Shown piece after piece: positions 21,797 through 30,346 of a stretch of DNA of 34,791 bases (position 1 is its first letter; each line of letters begins with the position of its first letter). The stretch covers positions 1 through 34,791 of the forward strand of contig JAEUNB010000171.1 of the NCBI GenBank assembly GCA_016790625.1, read 5' to 3'. The position numbers were made by a program, and so were the translations under genes. The notes under the pieces were generated by a model. The model was given only the letters and a program-made list of their open reading frames with translations, had not been told where the DNA came from and did no database searches. The DNA is from Betaproteobacteria bacterium (GTDB lineage Bacteria > Pseudomonadota > Gammaproteobacteria > Burkholderiales > Usitatibacteraceae).

Positions 21797-24169
21797 GTGA
21801 GTAATTTCCATATCCGAAAAGTCGCCGTGCTGGGTGCCGGCGTGATGGGCGCGCAGATCGCCGCGCATCTGACCAACGCCGGTGTGAAGGCCATTCTGTT
21901 CGATCTCGCCGCCAAGGAAGGGCCGAAGAATGGCATCGTCACCAAGGCAATTGATGGCATGCTGAAACTCTCGCCCGATCCGTTCGCAGCGAAATCAAAA
22001 GCTGCGCTGATCACGCCTGCCAACTACGACGAGAATCTTGAGTGGCTGAAGGGGTGCGACCTCATCATCGAGGCGATATCCGAGCGCATGGACTGGAAGA
22101 AATCGCTGTACGAGAAAGTCGCGCCGTTCATGCGTGCCGATGCAATCTTCGCCTCCAACACGTCGGGCCTGTCGATCACGGAACTGTCGAAAGTGTTTCC
22201 GGAGGCGCTGCGTCATCGCTTCTGCGGCGTACATTTCTTTAATCCGCCGCGTTACATGAAGCTGGTCGAGCTGATCCCGACCGCCGCCACCGAACCGGCA
22301 GTGATGGATCTGCTGGAAAGCTTCCTCACCACCACCGTTGGCAAGGGCGTGATTCGGGCGAATGACACGCCTAACTTCGTCGCCAACCGCATCGGTGTGT
22401 TCTCGATCGCCGCGACCATGCATCATACGCAGGCGTTCAAGCTGGCCTTCGATGAAGTCGATGCGTTAACCGGTCCCGCCATCGGTCGCGCCAAGAGTGC
22501 CACCTTCCGTACTGCCGATGTGGTCGGACTGGACACGCTGGCCCACACCTTCAAGACCATGGACGACAACCTGCCGAACGATCCGTGGCACAAGTTCTAC
22601 GCCGTGCCGCCGTACCTGAAGGCGATGATCGAGAAGGGCGTGCTGGGCCAAAAGACCAAGGCGGGGTTCTTCACCAAGAAAGGTAAGGACATCCTGACGC
22701 TGGACCTCGCCAAGCAGGACTATGTGCCGGGTACCGGCAAGGTGGCTGATGAAGTCGCTGCCATGCTGAAGATCAAGAATCCAGCCGAGCAATTCGCAGC
22801 GTTGCGTGCCTCCAGTCATCCGCAGGCGCAATTCCTCTGGTCGATTTTCCGCGATGTGTTTCATTACATCGCCGTGCATCTCGGCAGCGTGGCTGACTCC
22901 GCGCGCGATATCGACTTTGCCATCCGCTGGGGCTTTGGCTGGAAGATGGGGCCGTTTGAAACCTGGCAGGCCGCTGGATGGGAACAAGTCGCCAAGTGGA
23001 TTTCCGAGGACATCGCCGCCGGCAAGACCATGGCGAAAGAGCCGCTGCCGGCATGGGTCACGGATGGAAGAAAGGGCGTGCATTCCGCTGAAGGTTCGTA
23101 TTCCGCCAAGAGCGGCAAGATGGTGCCGCGTTCGTCGCTCGCCGTCTATCAGCGTCAGTTGTTCCCGGAATTGCTGCTCGGCGAAAAGGGTGAGAAAGGC
23201 GCGACCGTTTTCGAAACCGACGCCGTGCGCATGTGGACCGCGAAGGGTTTCGACGATGTCGCCATCGTGTCCTTCAAAACCAAGATGCACGCCATCAGTC
23301 CCGATGTGCTGGAAGGCCTGGGGCAAGTCATCGACAAGGCCGAAGCCGGTTACAAGGCACTGGTGATCTGGCAACCGGATGGTCCGTATGCCGTGGGTGC
23401 AGATCTCAAGAATGCGCTAGGCGCATTGCAGGCCGGTCAGTTCGACCAGTTTGAATCCATGGTCGCCAGGTTTCAGGCCACGTCGCAACGCATCAAGTAC
23501 AGCATGATCCCCGTTGTGTCTGCTGTGGACGGCATGGCGCTCGGCGGTGGCTGCGAATTCCAGATGCATTCGGATCGTGTGGTCGCGACACTGGAAAGCT
23601 ACATCGGCCTGGTTGAGGCTGGTGTCGGCTTGTTGCCCGCGGGCGGCGGTCTCAAGGAAATGGCGCTGCGTGCCGCGCTCGCCGCCAATGGGGGCGACCT
23701 GATGCCCTATCTGCAGAATTCGTTCAAGCGCGCAGCGATGGGCGAAGTCTCCACCAGTGCGCTGAATGCGAAAGAGATGGGTCACATGCGCTGGCGCGAC
23801 ATCATCGTGTTTCACCGCGATGAGTTGCTGTACGTCGCATTGACCACGGCGCGCGCGATGGCTGAAGCCAGCTACCGCCCACCGCTGGCACCGACCGCAT
23901 TCCCGGTTGCAGGCAACACCGGCATCGCCACGCTGAAGATGATGCTGATCAACATGAAGGAGGGCGGCTTCATTTCCGAGCACGACTACGAAGTTAGCTC
24001 ACGCATCGCCGAATGCTTATGCGGCGGCGAAGTCGAGCCGGGCTCGATGGTGAATGAGGACTGGATGCTGATGCTGGAGCGCAAGAATTTTGTGGCCTTA
24101 GCCAAGACGGAAAAGACGCAGCAGCGCATCGAGTTCATGCTGAAAAACGGCAAGCCGCTGCGTAATTAA
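21797..24169 (+). CDS. 3-hydroxyacyl-CoA dehydrogenase / enoyl-CoA hydratase fusion (dehydrogenase first)
   Basis: A 790-residue bifunctional enzyme with the domain order opposite to FadJ/FadB. The NAD-binding domain is N-terminal (VAVLGAGVMGAQIAAHL, catalytic His in CGVHFFNPPRYMKLVEL) and is followed by 3HCDH domains (about 190-420). The crotonase domain is at the C-terminus from about 480, with YAVGADLKN and both Glu residues (ALGGGCEFQM, GLVEAGVGLLPAGGG). The start is GTG 21797, fixed by CAGGAG (21785-21790) 6 nt before it. It is 21 bp from the FadA-type thiolase, its likely partner. It is thus a second hydratase/dehydrogenase set in the same operon. Confidence 0.93.
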   Translation: MSNFHIRKVAVLGAGVMGAQIAAHLTNAGVKAILFDLAAKEGPKNGIVTKAIDGMLKLSPDPFAAKSKAALITPANYDENLEWLKGCDLIIEAISERMDWKKSLYEKVAPFMRADAIFASNTSGLSITELSKVFPEALRHRFCGVHFFNPPRYMKLVELIPTAATEPAVMDLLESFLTTTVGKGVIRANDTPNFVANRIGVFSIAATMHHTQAFKLAFDEVDALTGPAIGRAKSATFRTADVVGLDTLAHTFKTMDDNLPNDPWHKFYAVPPYLKAMIEKGVLGQKTKAGFFTKKGKDILTLDLAKQDYVPGTGKVADEVAAMLKIKNPAEQFAALRASSHPQAQFLWSIFRDVFHYIAVHLGSVADSARDIDFAIRWGFGWKMGPFETWQAAGWEQVAKWISEDIAAGKTMAKEPLPAWVTDGRKGVHSAEGSYSAKSGKMVPRSSLAVYQRQLFPELLLGEKGEKGATVFETDAVRMWTAKGFDDVAIVSFKTKMHAISPDVLEGLGQVIDKAEAGYKALVIWQPDGPYAVGADLKNALGALQAGQFDQFESMVARFQATSQRIKYSMIPVVSAVDGMALGGGCEFQMHSDRVVATLESYIGLVEAGVGLLPAGGGLKEMALRAALAANGGDLMPYLQNSFKRAAMGEVSTSALNAKEMGHMRWRDIIVFHRDELLYVALTTARAMAEASYRPPLAPTAFPVAGNTGIATLKMMLINMKEGGFISEHDYEVSSRIAECLCGGEVEPGSMVNEDWMLMLERKNFVALAKTEKTQQRIEFMLKNGKPLRN

Positions 24170-24190
24170 TTGCACGATTGGAGAATTGAA

Positions 24191-25390
24191 ATGACCAAAC
24201 AAATTCAGGAAGCCTACATCGTCGCCGCGGTCCGGACCCCGGTTGGCAAAGCCCCGCGCGGGATGTTCAAGAATGTCCGTCCCGATGACATGCTGGCGCA
24301 CGTGTTGAAAGGCGCGATCGGCCAAGTGCCGGGCCTCGATCCGCACGATATTGGCGATGTGATCGTCGGCTGCGCCATGCCGGAAGGCGAGCAGGGCATG
24401 AACGTGGCACGCATCGGGGTGCTGCTGGCTGGATTGCCCGACAGCGTTCCCGCCGTGACCATCAACCGCTTCTGTTCCTCCGGCGTGCAGGCGGTGAGCA
24501 TGGCGGCAGATCGCATTCGTACCGGCGATGATGATGTTGTGATTGCAGCAGGCACGGAAAGCATGTCGATGGTGCCGATGATGGGCAACAAGATCGCATT
24601 GAACCAGAACGTGTTCCACAACAACGAACATGTTGGTATTGCTTACGGCATGGGCATCACGGCGGAAAATGTCGCCAAGCAGTGGAAGGTCACGCGCGAA
24701 GAGCAGGATGCGTTTGCCGCTGCCTCGCACGCAAAGGCCGGTGCGGCCATTGCAGCAGGCAAGTTCAAGGACGAAATCCTGCCGTATGAAATTGACGCCG
24801 CCATGCCCGACCTCGCCAGTGGTGCCATCAAGCACAAGAAGAAGCTGGCTGAGAACGACGAAGGCCCGCGTCTGGATACCACCGTCGATACGCTGGCCAA
24901 ATTGCGTACCGTGTTCGCCGCCAAGGGCAGTGTTACCGCCGGCAATTCTTCACAGATGTCTGACGGTGCGGGTGCCGTGATCCTGATGAGCGAAAAGGCG
25001 CTGAAGAAGTACAACGTGCAACCGCTGGCGCGCTTTGTGTCCTTCGCCGTTGCCGGCGTCCCGCCGGAAATCATGGGTATCGGTCCTATCAAGGCGATTC
25101 CCAAGGTGCTGGCGCAGGCTGGCATCAAGCAGGATGACCTCGACTGGATCGAATTGAACGAAGCCTTTGCTGCGCAGGCGCTGGCGGTGACCAAGGACCT
25201 CGGCCTCAATCCCGCGAGGATCAACCCGCAGGGTGGCGCCATTGCATTGGGTCATCCACTGGGCGCCACGGGAGCCTTGCGTGTCGCCACGCTGGTTCAT
25301 GGCATGCGTCGCGAGAAGCAGAAGTGGGGCATGGTGACCATGTGCATTGGCACCGGAATGGGTGCAGCCGGCCTGTTCGAAGCTTTGTAA
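24191..25390 (+). CDS. Acetyl-CoA C-acyltransferase (thiolase), FadA-like
   Basis: A 399-residue thiolase of the shorter FadA type. Catalytic residues are Cys95 (RFCSSGVQA), His355 (ALGHPLGATG) and Cys385 (TMCIGTGMG). The start is ATG 24191 with GGAG (24180-24183) 7 nt upstream; a TTG at 24170 in frame is closer to the preceding stop but adds seven residues without a ribosome-binding site. It is the last enzyme gene of the beta-oxidation operon and pairs with the preceding fusion protein. An imperfect hairpin rather than a clear terminator follows. Confidence 0.95.
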   Translation: MTKQIQEAYIVAAVRTPVGKAPRGMFKNVRPDDMLAHVLKGAIGQVPGLDPHDIGDVIVGCAMPEGEQGMNVARIGVLLAGLPDSVPAVTINRFCSSGVQAVSMAADRIRTGDDDVVIAAGTESMSMVPMMGNKIALNQNVFHNNEHVGIAYGMGITAENVAKQWKVTREEQDAFAAASHAKAGAAIAAGKFKDEILPYEIDAAMPDLASGAIKHKKKLAENDEGPRLDTTVDTLAKLRTVFAAKGSVTAGNSSQMSDGAGAVILMSEKALKKYNVQPLARFVSFAVAGVPPEIMGIGPIKAIPKVLAQAGIKQDDLDWIELNEAFAAQALAVTKDLGLNPARINPQGGAIALGHPLGATGALRVATLVHGMRREKQKWGMVTMCIGTGMGAAGLFEAL

Positions 25391-25394
25391 GAAA

Positions 25395-25449
25395 GTGGCG
25401 CCAAACAACTGACTTTTCGGTCATTTTTAGCCTGTTGCGGACGCGCCAC
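25395..25449. promoter_or_regulatory. Imperfect hairpin between the fad and envelope genes
   Basis: GTGGCGC (25395-25401) pairs perfectly with GCGCCAC (25443-25449); inside it, CAAC/GTTG and TGAC/GTCA can also pair. There is no good terminal T-run. The stretch CATTTTTAGCC is identical to part of repeat copy 3, so this may be a decayed fourth member of the 66-bp family, but the AAACTC/GAGTTT ends are missing. Confidence 0.4.
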
Positions 25450-25578
25450 AAATAACCTTCGTCTTTTATTTTTGCTGTAAAGTACCGGAAAACACGCGGA
25501 TTGCACGTCATCAGTGGTTAGCAACATCGACGGCGCGATTTAGAACAAGTTTCGATCCAACCTTGAGGAGAAAACCCA

Positions 25579-27558
25579 ATGAGCAGGTCTCATAACAACC
25601 GTCGCGCGTCCCTGCCGATGATGAAAACGTCGGTGTTCGCTGTCGGACTGGCGCTTGCAGGCTCTGCAACCGCTGCGCAGTTCGAACTCGAAAACGGCCT
25701 TAAAGGCAGCCTCGACACGACCATCTCCTATGGTGTCTCGGTGCGCGCCGAAGCGCCTTCGGCGGATCTGATCGGCATCGCCAACGGCGGCACGACGCGT
25801 TCTGTGAACGAGGATGATGGCAACCGCAACTACGTCAAGAACCGTCCTTTCTCCAGCCTGCTGAAAGTGACGCAGGATCTCGACATGAAGTATGGCGACT
25901 GGGGCTTTTTTGCCCGCGGTCTGTACTTCATCGACTTCGACGCATATCACAATTCCAAGCTCGGTCCGATCGCCAAGGAGCGCCTGGGTGCGGACGCCAA
26001 GATCCTCGATGCGTTCATTGCGCGTGGCTTCGATGTCGGCGGCAAGAATCTGCGCTTCCGTCTCGGCCAGCAAGTGATCTCCTGGGGCGAATCGACCTTT
26101 ATTCCCAACGGTATCAACATCATCAACCCGGTCGACGTCTCCAAGCTGCGCGTGCCGGGCTCGGAACTGAAGGAAGCATTTATTCCGACCAAGAGCCTGT
26201 GGGGCTCGCTGGAATTGTCCAAGAATGCCAGCATGGAAGCCTTCGTGCTGTTCAACTTCGACAAGACCAAGCTGGATCCGCGTGGTTCCTATTGGAGCAA
26301 TAACGACACGGCGTCCGACGATGCCAATCACGTTATTCTCAGCTTTGCGCGCCGTAACGATTTGACCGGTCGTCTCCCGACCAACCCGATTCCGCCGACC
26401 ACGCCGACCGCCGGCCCGCTGGCGCAATCGCTATACGGTGTGTTCGATACGGCCGCCGCAGTTTGGGCGCCGCGCGGCAACGATAGGGATGCCAGCGATC
26501 ACGGGCAATACGGCGTCGCGTTCCGCTATCTGGCGACCGAATTGAACAATACCGAGTTCGCGCTGTATTACACCAATTACCACAGCCGCATCCCGTTCTT
26601 CTCGGGCATCAAGGGCACGCCAACCTCCATCCTCACCGGTGGCCCGTTGGCTACCGCTGTTGGCCAAACCGGTACAGCCAGCTACTTTGTGGAGTATCCG
26701 GAGGACATCAAGATGTACGGCGTGTCGTTCAACACCGGCGGCCCATTCGGCATCGCACTGCAGGGCGAGGTGTCTTACCGCCCGAATCAGCCGCTGCAAC
26801 TGGCATCGACGGAATTGATCTTGGCAGCATTGGGCGCGCCCAACCTCGTTACCGGTTTTGAAACTATTCCGGGTACCGTTAGCGCGACGGCGCCATTCGG
26901 CGCGTCACCTGCCGCATTGGTTCCGAACGGAACACTGTTGACCGGCTGGCGTCGCGTCAAGCAGATGCAGGCTCAACTCACCGCAACCAAATCGTTCCCG
27001 GCGGTGCTTGGCTCCGAGCAGGCGGTGCTGGTGGGTGAATTCGGCTACACCAAGTACGGTAGTCTGCCGACAGGTCAGAAGTTCAACGCGCCTGCCACCT
27101 ATCTGCCGGCTACGGCGCAAGGTGCAGTTGCCGGTCAAGCAGGTTCCGTGCAGCCCGGTGGTTATCTGACCGAAAATTCCTGGGGTTATCGCATTGCTGC
27201 CCGTGCCGAATACGCCAACATGCTGTTCGGCGGCAACCTGGCACCGCGCCTGGCATGGTCGCATGACGTGAAGGGCGTTTCCGGAACGTTCAACGAGGGT
27301 GTCAAGTCGGTCTCGGTTGGTCTCAACCTGGAAGTGAAGAAGCAGTGGTCGTTCGATCTGTCGTACACCAGCTTCTTCGGTGGCCGCACCTACTGCGGTA
27401 CCGATCAGGTGACCAATGCCGGTCAAACCGCGCTGGCCGCCCAGCTCGCTGGTGTCGCCGCACTGGGTATCCGTCCGCAGCCGGCCAGCTGGTGCTCCAG
27501 CGCCAACGGTATCCACGACCGCGACTTCTACTCGGCGGTGGTGTCCTACTCGTTCTAA
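25579..27558 (+). CDS. DUF1302 outer-membrane-type protein
   Basis: A 659-residue DUF1302 protein. The signal peptide (about 1-36, core TSVFAVGLALAGSATAA) leads into a barrel-like chain of alternating strands (FELENGLKGSLDTTISYGVSV, GDWGFFARGLYFIDFDAY) that ends in Phe (FYSAVVSYSF), as for outer-membrane beta-barrels. The family has no proven function but recurs with DUF1329 beside genes for breakdown of lipids, steroids and other hydrophobic compounds. AGGAG precedes the ATG. The 188-bp upstream gap holds a hairpin and an A/T-rich stretch that may carry a promoter. It is followed by a strong intercistronic hairpin. A role as entry channel for fatty-acid-like substrates is inferred. Confidence 0.87.
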   Translation: MSRSHNNRRASLPMMKTSVFAVGLALAGSATAAQFELENGLKGSLDTTISYGVSVRAEAPSADLIGIANGGTTRSVNEDDGNRNYVKNRPFSSLLKVTQDLDMKYGDWGFFARGLYFIDFDAYHNSKLGPIAKERLGADAKILDAFIARGFDVGGKNLRFRLGQQVISWGESTFIPNGINIINPVDVSKLRVPGSELKEAFIPTKSLWGSLELSKNASMEAFVLFNFDKTKLDPRGSYWSNNDTASDDANHVILSFARRNDLTGRLPTNPIPPTTPTAGPLAQSLYGVFDTAAAVWAPRGNDRDASDHGQYGVAFRYLATELNNTEFALYYTNYHSRIPFFSGIKGTPTSILTGGPLATAVGQTGTASYFVEYPEDIKMYGVSFNTGGPFGIALQGEVSYRPNQPLQLASTELILAALGAPNLVTGFETIPGTVSATAPFGASPAALVPNGTLLTGWRRVKQMQAQLTATKSFPAVLGSEQAVLVGEFGYTKYGSLPTGQKFNAPATYLPATAQGAVAGQAGSVQPGGYLTENSWGYRIAARAEYANMLFGGNLAPRLAWSHDVKGVSGTFNEGVKSVSVGLNLEVKKQWSFDLSYTSFFGGRTYCGTDQVTNAGQTALAAQLAGVAALGIRPQPASWCSSANGIHDRDFYSAVVSYSF

Positions 27559-27566
27559 GGTCAGGG

Positions 27567-27594
27567 GCGTCCGCCGGCAGCCGTCGGCGGACGC
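27567..27594 (+). promoter_or_regulatory. Intercistronic hairpin after the DUF1302 gene
   Basis: A perfect 10-bp GC-rich stem (GCGTCCGCCG with CGGCGGACGC) and an 8-nt loop, 8 bp after the stop. No T-run follows, so it probably stabilises the upstream mRNA or partly reduces readthrough, giving more DUF1302 than downstream product. Confidence 0.6.
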
Positions 27595-27687
27595 AACCTG
27601 TTCCGCGTTAGCACTTCACAGGGAGATGAAGAACGTGGAACAAACGGATTTGTAGCAACAATCGAAAAATAACTTTCTGGAGGAAAC

Positions 27688-29061
27688 ATGAACGTAAAGC
27701 GATTGACGATGGTAGCGTCGGCAACGTTGAGCGCACTGACCATTTCGATGGGCGCTCACGCGCAGCTGGCTGCCGCCGATCTGGCCAAGCTCGGCACGAC
27801 GCTGACGCCGATGGGCGCGGAAAAGGCGGGCAACGCCGCCGGCACCATCCCGGCGTGGGATGGCGGCATAACCAAGGTTCCTGCAAACGTGAATTTCAAA
27901 CCGGGCGGCACCTATCCGGATCCGTTCCCCGGTGACAAGCCGCTTTTCACCATCACGAATGCGACGGCCGACAAGTACAAGGACAACCTGTCCCCCGGCC
28001 AGCTGGCGATGTTGAAACAGTATCCGGACTACAAACTGCCGGTGTTCCAAAGCCGCCGCACCGCCGCGTATCCGGAAAAGCACTATGCCGAAACCAAGGA
28101 TTGCGCATCCAAGGCCAAGCTGGCCGCCGGTGGCAACGGGGTTGTCGGTTGTACCGGCGGCACACCGTTCCCGATTCCGAAGAACGGCAATGAAGCGATC
28201 TGGAACCACGTGCTGCACTACAAGGGCGATACCTTTGCCCAGCACTGGGCACAGGCGGCGGTAACCGCGTCGGGAGATTTCGCGCTGGTCAAGTTCGAAT
28301 ACGAATACGATCTGTCGTACGGCAATCTCTCCAAGCCGGTCGCACAACGCGAACAGAACAAGATCCTCAATTACCTGCAAGTCACCACCGCGCCTGCACG
28401 TTTGGCCGGCCAGATCCTGCTGGTGCATGAGACGGTCGACCAAGCCAAGGAGCCGCGTTCCGCATGGACGTATAACCCGGGTCAGCGCCGCGTACGCCTG
28501 GCACCGAACGTTGCCTATGACAACCCAGGTACCGCTGCCGACGGATTGCGCACCAACGATGACTTCGGCATGTTCAACGGTGCGACCGATCGCTATGAAT
28601 GGAAGCTGGTGGGCAAGAAGGAAATGTATATTCCGTACAACTCCTATCGCATGTCCGATTCCAAGCTCAAGTACACCGATCAGCTGCGTCCGGGACACCT
28701 GAACCAGGATCTGGCACGCTACGAGTTGCATCGTGTCTGGGTGGTCGATGCCACGCTGAAGCCGGGTACCTCGCACATCTATTCGCGCCGCACCTTCTAT
28801 ATCGATGAGGACAGCTGGAACGTAGTCCTGATCGACAAGTACGACGGTCGTGGCCAGTTGTGGCGCTTCTCCGAACAGCACAGCGAGAACTGGTACAACG
28901 TCCCGATGTGGTTCGGCACGGTTGAAGTGCATCATGACCTGCAATCGCGCCGCTACATCGCGATGGGCCTGCGCGCTGAAGAGAAGGTGATCTTCGATCC
29001 GATCAAGCGTACGCCGGCAGACTACACGCCGCAGAATCTGCGCAATCTGGGCACGCGCTGA
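27688..29061 (+). CDS. DUF1329 periplasmic protein
   Basis: A 457-residue DUF1329 protein with a signal peptide (MNVKRLTMVASATLSALTISMGAHA) and family features: GTTLTPMGAEKAGNAAGTIP at the mature N-terminus, then repeated aromatic-rich strands (WTYNPGQRRVRLAPN, YEWKLVGKKEMYIPYNSYRM, RRTFYIDEDSWNVVLID). The fold is thought to be an open beta-sheet of the LolA/LolB-like lipid-carrier type, so a periplasmic carrier between the outer-membrane DUF1302 protein and the inner-membrane transporter is plausible. It has GGAGG 6-7 nt before ATG and a strong terminator after its stop. The function is inferred from neighbours. Confidence 0.87.
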   Translation: MNVKRLTMVASATLSALTISMGAHAQLAAADLAKLGTTLTPMGAEKAGNAAGTIPAWDGGITKVPANVNFKPGGTYPDPFPGDKPLFTITNATADKYKDNLSPGQLAMLKQYPDYKLPVFQSRRTAAYPEKHYAETKDCASKAKLAAGGNGVVGCTGGTPFPIPKNGNEAIWNHVLHYKGDTFAQHWAQAAVTASGDFALVKFEYEYDLSYGNLSKPVAQREQNKILNYLQVTTAPARLAGQILLVHETVDQAKEPRSAWTYNPGQRRVRLAPNVAYDNPGTAADGLRTNDDFGMFNGATDRYEWKLVGKKEMYIPYNSYRMSDSKLKYTDQLRPGHLNQDLARYELHRVWVVDATLKPGTSHIYSRRTFYIDEDSWNVVLIDKYDGRGQLWRFSEQHSENWYNVPMWFGTVEVHHDLQSRRYIAMGLRAEEKVIFDPIKRTPADYTPQNLRNLGTR

Positions 29062-29105
29062 TTCGATACAGAGGTGATGGCATAGCCGATCATCCGGTTG
29101 TAAAG

Positions 29106-29140
29106 TTCGGGGACAAGATGATTGTCCCCGAATTGTTTTT
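29106..29140 (+). terminator. Rho-independent terminator after the DUF1329 gene
   Basis: A perfect 11-bp stem TTCGGGGACAA (29106-29116) and TTGTCCCCGAA (29122-29132), loop GATGA, then TTGTTTTT. It splits DUF1302-DUF1329 from YCF48-MMPL, or lowers expression of the latter pair. Confidence 0.88.
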
Positions 29141-29222
29141 GCGGTCACGAATCGCCGATGCTCCCCAGTGGAACTGTCGGCAGGTGATCGATTCACATGC
29201 CCCGTTTGAAAGTTGCCAGCCA

Positions 29223-30287
29223 ATGAAAAAAATCCGGACTCTCGCAGTCGCACTGGGTATCGCCACTGCATCAACGGTTGCCGGCGCCCAGGTCAATCCG
29301 GCGGTTATGCCGGCCACCGGCCCGCTCAGCAAGCAAACCATGTCGCGCCTGCTGCTGACCGATGCGGCGCGCATCGGCAACCGCATCGTCGCCGTCGGCG
29401 ATCGCGGCTACATCGTTTATTCCGACAGCAATGGCGAGAGCTGGGAGCGGGCGGAAACACCTGCAAACGTGCCGTTGCTTAATGCGGTGTTTTTTGCCGA
29501 TGCCAAGACCGGCTGGGCGGTCGGGCATGACGCGGTGATTCTCAAGTCCACCGATGAAGGCAGGAAATGGACGCAGGTCTTCTCCGCGCCCAACGACCAG
29601 CGCCCGCTGATGGATATCCTGTTCACTGATGCCAACACCGGTTTTGCGGTAGGCGCGTATGGCTTGTTCTACGAAACCGCTGACGGCGGCAAGACGTGGA
29701 CATCGCGCAAGCTGATTGAGGCACCGAAGAAGGCGCCGCCTCCCGCACCCAAGAAAGGCAAGGACGGCAAGGCGGCGGACCTGGATATCGATGACGGTGG
29801 CAAGGGCGGCGATGAAGACCGCCACCTGAATGCCATTGTGAAGATTGGCGACAACCGCCTGTTCATCGTCGGCGAAGCCGGCATGCTGCTCAAATCCGAT
29901 GACGGCGGGAAAAACTGGACCAAGCTGAATTCGCCATACAAGGGTTCATTCTTTGGTGCGATTCAGGCGCAGGACGGCTCGGTAATTTTGTATGGCCTGC
30001 GCGGCAAGATTTTCCGCAGTGCCGATGCTGCCCTGAAGGACTGGAAGGCGATCGACAACAAGTCGGTGGCATCGTTGATGGGGTCAACCCGATTGCCCGA
30101 TGGCGCAATTGCCTTGTCGGGCCTTGCCGGGACCGTGCTGATTTCGCGCGACAACGGGCAGAGCTTCTCGCCGTTGCCGACCGGCGCGACCAAAGGGTAC
30201 GCCGCGCCACTGTTGGGCGCGCCCAGCGCGCTGCTGCTGGTGGGCGAAGCCGGCGCACGCGACGTAGTCCTGCCTGCCGCACGCTGA
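29223..30287 (+). CDS. YCF48/HCF136-like beta-propeller, exported
   Basis: A 354-residue periplasmic protein with a signal peptide (MKKIRTLAVALGIATASTVAGA). It has about six YCF48/BNR-type blades, each with a Gly-rich strand followed by S-x-D-x-G-x-x-W: for example RIVAVGDRGYIVYSDSNGESW, GWAVGHDAVILKSTDEGRKW, GFAVGAYGLFYETADGGKTW in overlapping parts, and LFIVGEAGMLLKSDDGGKNW. A charged Pro/Lys/Asp-rich insert (residues 166-200) separates blades three and four. The frame is open from 29118, but that extension runs through the terminator, and ATG 29223 begins the signal peptide. YCF48 proteins assist membrane-complex assembly in photosynthetic cells; here, next to an MMPL transporter, an accessory or assembly role is inferred. 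Confidence 0.88.
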   Translation: MKKIRTLAVALGIATASTVAGAQVNPAVMPATGPLSKQTMSRLLLTDAARIGNRIVAVGDRGYIVYSDSNGESWERAETPANVPLLNAVFFADAKTGWAVGHDAVILKSTDEGRKWTQVFSAPNDQRPLMDILFTDANTGFAVGAYGLFYETADGGKTWTSRKLIEAPKKAPPPAPKKGKDGKAADLDIDDGGKGGDEDRHLNAIVKIGDNRLFIVGEAGMLLKSDDGGKNWTKLNSPYKGSFFGAIQAQDGSVILYGLRGKIFRSADAALKDWKAIDNKSVASLMGSTRLPDGAIALSGLAGTVLISRDNGQSFSPLPTGATKGYAAPLLGAPSALLLVGEAGARDVVLPAAR

Positions 30288-30346
30288 TTGTCCCTTCCGG
30301 TTCAAGCCAACCCAATCTGCCATCGCCGCACTCACACGAGCGAATC

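Noticed and set aside
25395-25449. A fourth copy of the 66-bp repeat
   Set aside because: It shares CATTTTTAGCC and a TGGCGC/GCGCCA stem, but the AAACTC and GAGTTT ends are absent and the right half needs a 2-base gap. Kept only as an imperfect hairpin.
29204-29211. A second PsrA box (GTTTGAAA) before the YCF48 gene
   Set aside because: Only one half-site is present; the expected left arm does not match.
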